The notes below the pieces were generated by a model. The model did not search any database. It was given only the letters and a program-made list of their open reading frames with translations, and was not told the DNA's origin. The position numbers and the translations under genes were made by a program. A stretch of DNA of 64,000 nucleotides from Calamus simplicifolius (Eukaryota > Streptophyta > Magnoliopsida > Arecales > Arecaceae). The stretch's first letter is position 1, and every line of letters begins with the position of its first letter. Below are positions 56,688-64,000 of this stretch, in pieces. The stretch spans positions 62,001-126,000 of the forward strand of contig UESW01000056.1 of NCBI GenBank assembly GCA_900491605.1. Direction: 5' to 3'.

Positions 56688-59600
56688 TTAATCACTGTCA
56701 TCACTAATATGCTCATTTTCTTCATCATCCTCCATATCAGAACTATGTATAGATCCCTCATTGTCATAATCAGCTAGTGTGTCGTCCTCCTCAACATCTT
56801 CGCATATAAAGTCATCTTGACCGACATCACTTTGACCTCTAATGTTTTCTTGAATTGCAACTATTTCAGCATCAGTGTCCGTACGCCAAGATGTTATTAA
56901 GTCCATGTTAGGTTGCTCACATGTGAATTGAAGGGCTGCTGAATCATCTTCTTGATATACTTCTTTCTGAACATCATCATCCTTTTTTGGAATATCCCAC
57001 AAATGATGATGACTAACCTTGTATACCACTTTCCAATTAGAATTATTCTTCAAATCATCCAAGTAGAAAACCTTTTCAGCTTGTGATGCTAAAATGAATG
57101 GCTCATGTTTGTACCATTCTGAACTAATATTTATACTTGTAATATTATAATGTTGTTGCATTCTCCTATGCTTTGGTTCAGTTTCAAACCATTTGCACTT
57201 GAACATTATCGCCTTACAACCTTTAACAAAATGAAATTCAAGGACCTCTAATAATATACCATAAAAGTTAATTTCTTCTCCTAGATGAGTAGAGGGAACA
57301 CAAATGCCACTATTCTGTGTTTTATGGCCGACATCCGAGTAATAGTGATAAATTTAACGCCGTTCACCACACAGCCAGTATACAAGAACACACGACTGTC
57401 GAGACCAATAGCCAATGAATAAAGCTCATCAGTAGCTTCAGATGCCCCAGCAAAATGCTTATTTAACATCTGGATAAACCAAACATCAACGTCATTTGAA
57501 ATAAAGACATATGATATATTAATTGACAATATAAATGAATGTACAGGCTTACTTCATTTTTAAACCACTCCAAAATCTTTCCTTTTGTAATTGGTCCAGT
57601 TGTTCCGGTCTAGTTGGATTTAGCTGATCAATGTGTTGGCTATAGAGAACATTACACTAATGAGCACTATAGAAAATTGCATGATATGAAGAAATAATTT
57701 TACAAGTATACTTGAGAAATGGTTGCACCTCTGGACAATTATTGATGAGGTACCAATGTACTTGTTTTAAAGTTTTATCATCTAAATGCACCATTCTTCC
57801 TTTTCCAAGAGGCCGCCAACGAGTTGCAAATATATTTAATTGCTTGTCCAAATGGCTATCCGAATCAAAATTTCATTCCGAACGATTGAATTTTGTTTCT
57901 ATGCCTCGAAGATACATTGAACAAAATGTTAGAGACTCGTTGACAACATAAGCTTCTGCAATTGAACCTTCCGGACGAGCCTTATTACGTACGTATTGTT
58001 TATACGTACCAAGTGCCCTTTCAAAAGGATACATCATCTACTTTGAACAGGTCCGGCAAGTAAGGCCTCGTAAGGCAAATGAATTGATAAGTGCACCATA
58101 ACGTCAAAAAATGCTGGTAGGAAAATTCGTTCAAGCTTACATAAGATCACCACAATCTGCTCTTGTAATAACTCTAAATCCCTAACATACAATGTCCTTG
58201 AACAAAGTTGTTGGAAGAAATTAGAAAGCTCAATTAAAGTACTACTCTCATGTTTCTGCAAGAATGGTTGAATGCCAATAGGTAACAATCTTTGAAGTAG
58301 TACATGACAATCATGTGTCTTCAAGCCGGATATCTTTCCATCACCTTCATTTACGCACCTTGAAATATTGGAAGAATATCCATCAGGCACCTTCACAGAT
58401 TTTAGCCACTTACAGAATTGTCTTCTTTCATCTAATGTTAAGGTGTAAGATGCAGGAGGCTTATAAACTCTATTACCTTGAGTTTGTAACCACAACTCCC
58501 TTCGGATCCCCATTGAAGCCAGGTCCTCTCTTGCTTTATATGTGTCTTTTGTCTTACCTTCGATGCTTAATAAAGTTCCCACGACATTGTCACAAATATT
58601 CTTCTCAATATGCATTACATCTAAGTTATGTCTCAATTTTAATGATGACCAATACTCCAACTCGAAGAAAATGCTCTTCTTATACCAATTCAACTCATTT
58701 GGTGCACGCTTTCGCTTTCGATGTTTATTGTTTGGATGCTTTCCGGACTGTTCAGCAGCTATGTGTTCTAATTGCATTAAAATTTCTTCTCCGGTCAATA
58801 TTTTTGGTTTGACTCCATGCTCTCTACTTCCATCATGGAGTCTACTATTTCGCCACTTGTGATAAATAGGCAAGTAACGACGATGTCCCATATAGCAAAT
58901 CTTGTCTTTCAGCTTTTTGGATGAGGTTTGCTCATTACAAACTGGACATGCCTTATAACCCTTTGTGCTCCAACCAGATAATAACGAGTATGCTGGAAAA
59001 TCATTTATAGTCCATAAAACAACTACGTGCATCCGAAAACTCTCTTTGGTAGATGCATCATATACATCAACACTTCAGTCCATAAATGTTTAAGTTCATC
59101 CACTATTGGCCTTAAAAATATATCCATATCCCTTCCTGGAGATTTAGGACTGGGGATAAGCAACGACATCATAAAGAATGTCTCTTTCATATATTTTCAT
59201 GGAGGCAAGTTATAAGGTACTAAAATAACGGGCCACATACTGTATGCATTACTCATGTTCCCAAATGGATTGAATCCATCTGAAGCAAGACCTAACCTTA
59301 CATTTCTTGGTTCACTGGCAAAATTAGGATACTTTTGATCAAAATCTTTCCATGCTTCTCCATCTGCTGGATGCCGTAACACCCCATCTATGATCGATCG
59401 CTTATCATAGTGCCACCTCATATCTTCAGCTGTATATCTTGAGGCATATAGACGTTTCAAACGTGGTGTGAGTGGAAAATACCGCATAACTTTATAAGGT
59501 ATCTTCTTACCTTTGTCTTTAACCACTTGGTACCTAGGCTCGTTGCATACCGGACATTTTTCTAAATAGGCATTCTCCTTCCAAAAGATAGCACAATCAT

Positions 59601-60264
59601 GCTTGCATACATGTATGTTTCGTAGCCTAAACCCAACTCATTCATCTTCTTTTGGCCTCATAGTGCGAAGATGGTATTCTAGTACCATTCGGAAATGCCT
59701 GTTTTAATAGTTCAAGCAACATATTGAAAGACTTATTTGTCCACCGATTGAGGACCTTAATGTGCATTAACTTCACTAAGAATGTCAAAGAAGAAAACTT
59801 TTCACATCCAGGATAAAGCTCGGATTCCACCTCATTGAAAAGATCATCCAATTTCTTACTGTGATCGGTCCTTCCATGGTCAGACATCATCGGATTGTCA
59901 TCATCATTGCCAACCTCAGTGTGAGCACCACTTGGGCCAGCGATGTCCTGCAATGCTTCGACCATCTCATCTTGTTCCCTTTCTGGGTCATCATCTTCAT
60001 TCTCATTTTCATCTGAGACATTGCTTCCAACTGTTCTCCATAAAAATACCACGTCTGATACGTCTTCGAGAAACCCTTTAACATACAGTGTAATTTAACT
60101 AAATCAGGCTTATGCCATTTGCCATTATAACACCGCACGCAAGGACAACGTATCTTCCCTTCTTCATTAACATGAAGCCTTGTCTTTTCTATGAACTTCT
60201 TAATACCGGCATCATATTCTGGACAATTTCGTTTCTTATGTATCCAACTCTTATCAATCGGCAT
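56688..60264 (-). pseudogene. TNP2-like CACTA transposase, right arm, inactivated
   Basis: Mirror copy of the left-arm TNP2 gene, from the ATG at 60264 to the stop at 56688, with the same domain order. Long intact stretches remain (58034-59032, 332 codons, and 56688-57206). Lesions differ from the left arm: one-base deletions near 60034, near 59650 and near 59615, a TGA at 59197-59199, and a one-base deletion near 58034 that shifts the frame at the WMYPFE block. At several sites where the left arm is mutated this arm keeps the family consensus (GWSTKG, CPVCN, and Trp at the first left-arm stop). Confidence 0.88.
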
Positions 60265-61009
60265 CGTTGGTGACGTACAACAGCTGTTTGTTGCAAGGGT
60301 ATGTTAGTGATAAAATTCCCTTTTTTTATTCAGTGAATTGTCCTACTATAACATGTCAAAATTAAGGAAAAGATTGGTAATAAAAGGACATTTTCAACAT
60401 ATGAATCCAAAAACTGGTAAAAATAATGTTTCCAATCTATGATAATGTCATAATTCCAATCTATGATAAAAACTATCAGTACTTCCCTAATTTTAGCATG
60501 ATGGGCAATTGGTGGTACCATGCTTGAACCATGATGGCATTTCATGAAGCATAGTTCATATCATGGTGGGGCAATCCATATTAACAAGGCCAATCCAAAA
60601 GCTTTGCAGTCAACAATTTTAAATATATAGTTTTTAGTTTAATTAATTTCTAATTTTAAATGTAATCTATTCCCATATGCCATGCATAATCAAATAAATG
60701 GACCAAAATCATACTTACCCAATTCAAATGTGATCTATTTCCACATCCATACAAAATCATGAAAGCAATCATAATCATGCAACATCAATCTACCAAATGT
60801 AGAGGAAATTCGTATCTTACTTGCAATGTTAAAAATCCAAGTACCGTTACTATCCATGCACAGGCATGCTCATCCATGGTATCATATACAACTTCAAATA
60901 TATAGATGGAATAAGCACTTTTGTATAAACAAATGTACAAGGGCTTTTATATAGATGGAATAAGCACTTTATTATGATTAGTGCAAGAAGTCAGTATGGC
61001 ACCCCAACT

Positions 61010-61975
61010 TTGCTACACTACACATGTTTCTTTATTCCTATACATTTCACAGTTAATAGCAAATGAGTGTTGTGCTTCCGTTAGAGGATTGTGAATTTTT
61101 TTCAAAGCTAATAGCATATCAAATTTGTGTCTTCCATTTAGGAGCAGGACTATAAAGGAAACCTGAAATTTTGTTTTTTTATTTAATTTTTCTTACCATG
61201 TGGAATGCTTTATTTATGTCAAATTCATCCATAATACCCTTTTTTTACAGGTTTTGGACCCTAGTAATGAGAAAAATCTCAAAATTCAATACATAATCTA
61301 GTTTTCGATATCAGAAGATCTTTTAGTGCACTGATCTATCAACACCTCTGAATGAAGAATGTAGTCCAAGAATAAGCGTAATCCAAAGCATGGTGAAGCA
61401 AACAATGACATAGAAAAAAAAGATGAAGAAAAGTTAACACACTTGTCATTGAGAAGCTTTATAATTTCCAAACAATGAACTTTCGGACAACTAAAACTTC
61501 CACAAGTAAATGGTAAAGATCTTCAAGGTACAGTTTATTAGTTTTTACTTAAATGAGAATACTCACTTCATCCTAGAACTATCAAAACTACATAATAAAT
61601 AATCTACACATTATGAAAATATTCTGGACATTGGTTAATAAATTTTGTTAGTTCCTTTTTACTTTGAATTTATTTTTATTTTCCCTTTTGGCTTTTGTGA
61701 TTGAAATTCTGAATCTTGAAGTGGAACTGTGGAAGCCACTGAAACTACCAAAACCACTGAATCTACAAAAAATCAAAATTCCACATGTCGAACTGAAACC
61801 AGAACTAAAGCCATGTTTTTAGACTTTCACTTTGCTTGATGATGAAATTATGTCTAATCTCTGTCTCTATTATTACGCTTTCAATAATCAATCGCTTAGT
61901 AATGGAAAAACTAGAGATGGCGCCAAAAACGATCACCCATGAGCCCATTCATATAGCTAATACAAACAATTAAAA
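61010..61975. other. Right-arm-specific segment of the palindrome
   Basis: This 965-bp AT-rich segment stands where the left arm has the captured gene fragments. No coding sequence is recognised. It may be the original element sequence. Confidence 0.6.
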
Positions 61976-62091
61976 ATCTACCATATGGTTCTCGAAAAAG
62001 GAATGGAGCAACAACAACAGCTTGATCTACTGGAAGCAAAATCTGATTTAATATGCCAACTCAATCTACAAATATACCTACTGCACCTGAT

Positions 62092-62575
62092 TAATTTAAA
62101 ATCAATACTTGGCATAATAAAATATGAAAATTGGCATCCTCACTAATTTAAATAAGCTATCATCAATCCCAACTCCAGTCCTGTGTTTTCTATGGCATAA
62201 CTTAATAATCAAATTAAACAAAAGAGAGGTTCGGAGTATTACCTCAAATAGTGAGTTAGGAAGACCGATCTGCTTTGGTCCGGAATGTATCCACCTGTGC
62301 ACAATGAATCAACTCTAGTAGGAAAATGATCCAAAGAATATAGCACATCAATATGATCCTATGCTGGACCTCTTGTGCTAAGGACTAGGAAGACAGGAAA
62401 AGTTGCATCGACTCGCCGTCCACAGGGTAACAGAAACAGAGCGAATTTGCGGCTCATGACCAAAAAAAAGTGGCTTCGGCGAGAGGAATGAGAAGAGAAG
62501 AACGTCACAGAAGAAAAGAGAGGGGTCTACCGGCAAGTAGATGATCTGATATAAGTGCAGACAGATCCACCGTAG
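62092..62575. other. Second right-arm-specific segment
   Basis: About 480 bp between the region matching left 48061 and the GAGCTCCTCTCCGCC-rich region has no counterpart in the left arm. No gene recognised. It was deleted from the left or inserted in the right. Confidence 0.55.
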
Positions 62576-62759
62576 AGCTAATGAGGGCTGACGGAGAGGA
62601 GCTCGGCGTCCGTAGGCGGAGAGGAGCTCGACGTCCGCAGGCGGAGAGGAGCTCGGGAGCTGATGGCGTCCGGGGGCTGACTGCGGAGAGGAGCTCGAGG
62701 GGAAGATGGCGGAGAGGAAGGGTTTCACAAAATAAAATCGCGCGAGGGTTTCTGGTGGA

Positions 62760-63725
62760 GTTTTAGGGGACCTTATTACGGCGAAATTAACTTTCGTCGT
62801 AATAAGGTCCCGAGAAAGAAAGATTTTTTCACTATATTACGACGATTTTTTAAACTCATCGTAATATGTCTTTTAATTACGGCGAAACAGTTTTTCGTTG
62901 TAAAAAAGAAAGAAAAATTAAAAGATTAAAATCGTAAAATATATATGGACTTATTACGACGAATTATAAAATTCATCGTAATAAGTCTTTTAATTATGGC
63001 GAAAAAGTTTTTCGCTGTAATAAAAAGAAAAAAAAATTAAAAAATTAAAATCATAAAATAAAATATGGACTTATTACGATGAATTATAAAATTCATCGTA
63101 ATAAGTCTTTTAATTACGGTGAAAAAGTTTTTTGCCGTAATAAAAAGAAAAAAATTAAAAAAATTAAAATCATAAAAAAAATGTGGACTTATTACGATGA
63201 ATTATAAAATTTATCGTAATAAGTTTTTTAATTATGACGAAAAAGTTTTTGCCATAATAAAAAGAAAGAAAAATTAAAAAAATTAAAATCGTAAAATAAA
63301 ATGTGGACTTATTATGATGAATTATAAAATTTGTCGTAATAAGTCTTTTAATTACGGCGAAAAAGTTTTTCGCCGTAATAAAAAGAAAAAAAAATTAAAA
63401 AAAATTAAAATCGTAAAATAAAATGTGGACTTATTATGACGAATTATAAAATTTATCGTAATAAGTCTTTTTATACAGTGAAAAAGTATTTCACTGTAAT
63501 AAAAAGAAAGAAAAATTAAAAAAATTAAAATTGTAAATTAAAATGTGGACTTATTACGACGAATTATAAAATTCGTCATAAGTCTTTTTACGGCGAAAAA
63601 GTATTTCACCGTAATAAATAATTGTTATGATGAATTTAATTTTTATTTCGCCGTTATAAATAAACCTATAACGATGAAAATATTTCGCCATAGGTTTGCC
63701 ACAAATACTATACTTTCTTGTAGTG
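62760..63725 (-). repeat. CACTA right terminus and subterminal repeats
   Basis: Six tandem units of about 117-124 bp, each with a short palindrome (TTACGACGAATTATAAAATT then TCGTCGTAATAAG) and a GGCGAAAAAGTTTTTCGCC hairpin. Unit starts (GGACTTATTA) lie at about 62947, 63068, 63184, 63305, 63427 and 63547. The array is longer than in the left arm. The terminus reads TTGTAGTG at 63718-63725. Confidence 0.88.
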
Positions 63726-63747
63726 CAGTGCCAAGTAAAATATAATC

Positions 63748-64000
63748 CTAAAGGCTCGGCAACAACCGAGTAATAAATTTCCTAAAGACTCGGCAACAAC
63801 CGAGTAATAAATTTCTTGAAGGCTCAGCAATAACAAATTTAAAGGCTCGATAACAACCGAGTAATAAATTTCTTGAATTTCTTGAAGGCTCAGCAACAAC
63901 CGAGTAATAAATTTCTTGAATGCTCGATAACAACCGAGTAGCAAATTTCTTGAAAGCTCGGCAACAACCGAGTAATAAATTTCTTGAAGACTCGACAACA
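63748..64000. repeat. Hairpin minisatellite of about 34 bp, runs off the window
   Basis: A unit of about 34-35 bp, AAGGCTCGGCAACAACCGAG then TAATAAATTTCTTG, is repeated about seven times with small indels. Each unit contains an inverted pair (CTCGG...CCGAG) that could form a small hairpin. It starts about 20 bp from the CACTA end. The short minus-strand frames here are repeat products. Confidence 0.88.

Larger units (their letters stand above)
47220..63725. mobile_element. CACTA (En/Spm) transposon arranged as a 16.5-kb palindrome
   Basis: The left edge begins CACTACAA at 47220. The right edge at 63725 is its inverted copy, with over 25 terminal bases matching apart from a few changes. Behind both lie subterminal repeats, then a TNP2-type transposase and part of a second transposon gene, in opposite orientations. 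The two arms (47220-55505 and 55556-63725) are near-identical over most of their length and meet around a 50-bp spacer. Each arm is the 5' part of a CACTA element, and no normal 3' end is present. The 3-bp flanks (TCT and CAG) do not match. Confidence 0.9.

Noticed and set aside
58315..58862. Plus-strand frames of 106-165 codons in the right arm (and their mirrors at 52247-52623)
   Set aside because: They are antisense shadows of the TNP2 transposase, which has recognisable domains on the other strand.
47220..63725. Two ordinary independent CACTA insertions in opposite orientation
   Set aside because: Each arm lacks a 3' end and both are truncated at the same point in the second gene, which two independent insertions would not explain. 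An assembly artefact remains possible and is stated in the finding.

Overview
The window is nuclear DNA from a flowering plant. The evidence is one GT-AG-spliced cytokinin-activation (LOG) gene and plant-specific transposon lineages: Ty1-copia, Tat-type Ty3-gypsy, RTE and L1-like LINEs, CACTA, MULE-like MITEs and TRIMs. A monocot, perhaps a palm, would fit, but that is only an impression. I see no rRNA, tRNA, CRISPR or organellar operon. There is one apparently functional host gene; most of the rest is mobile DNA in different states of decay.

Layout. 1-5605: a young Ty1-copia element on the minus strand. Its 3' LTR is cut by the window edge, and it has inserted into or beside the 3' end of an L1-like LINE (5606-6018). 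6512-6855: a Tourist-like MITE with a TAA duplication. 7868-21608: a complete 13.7-kb Tat-lineage Ty3-gypsy element on the minus strand, flanked by CATAT. It has an intact gag, a decayed pol with a second RNase H, a decayed spliced antisense gene downstream of pol, and two unrelated tandem-repeat arrays (about 104 bp in the LTRs, about 98 bp internal). 21614-27293: mostly unassigned, with a 186-bp MULE-type MITE (9-bp duplication) and a probable copia LTR remnant. 27294-29484: the LOG gene, minus strand, seven exons. 29485-47219: AT-rich DNA with MITE, LTR, RTE and MULE-like relics and two copies of a TRIM-like miniature LTR element, one carrying a nested MITE.

47220-63725 is the most unusual region. 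It is a CACTA (En/Spm) transposon arranged as a giant palindrome. Two arms of about 8.2 kb each carry a CACTA terminus, subterminal repeats, a broken TNP2 transposase and the first part of a second transposon protein (Transposase_24 type). They meet tail to tail around a 50-bp spacer at 55506-55555. The arms carry different inactivating mutations. Only the left arm holds fragments of host genes: an LRR stretch and exon 1 of a pectinesterase. If transcribed through the centre, the locus would make a very long hairpin RNA against TNP2. 63748-64000 is a hairpin-bearing minisatellite that runs off the window.

The genes do not form an operon or a shared pathway. LOG is a stand-alone cytokinin gene in a transposon-rich interval. 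The retroelement proteins would act within their own elements, and almost all of them are now broken.
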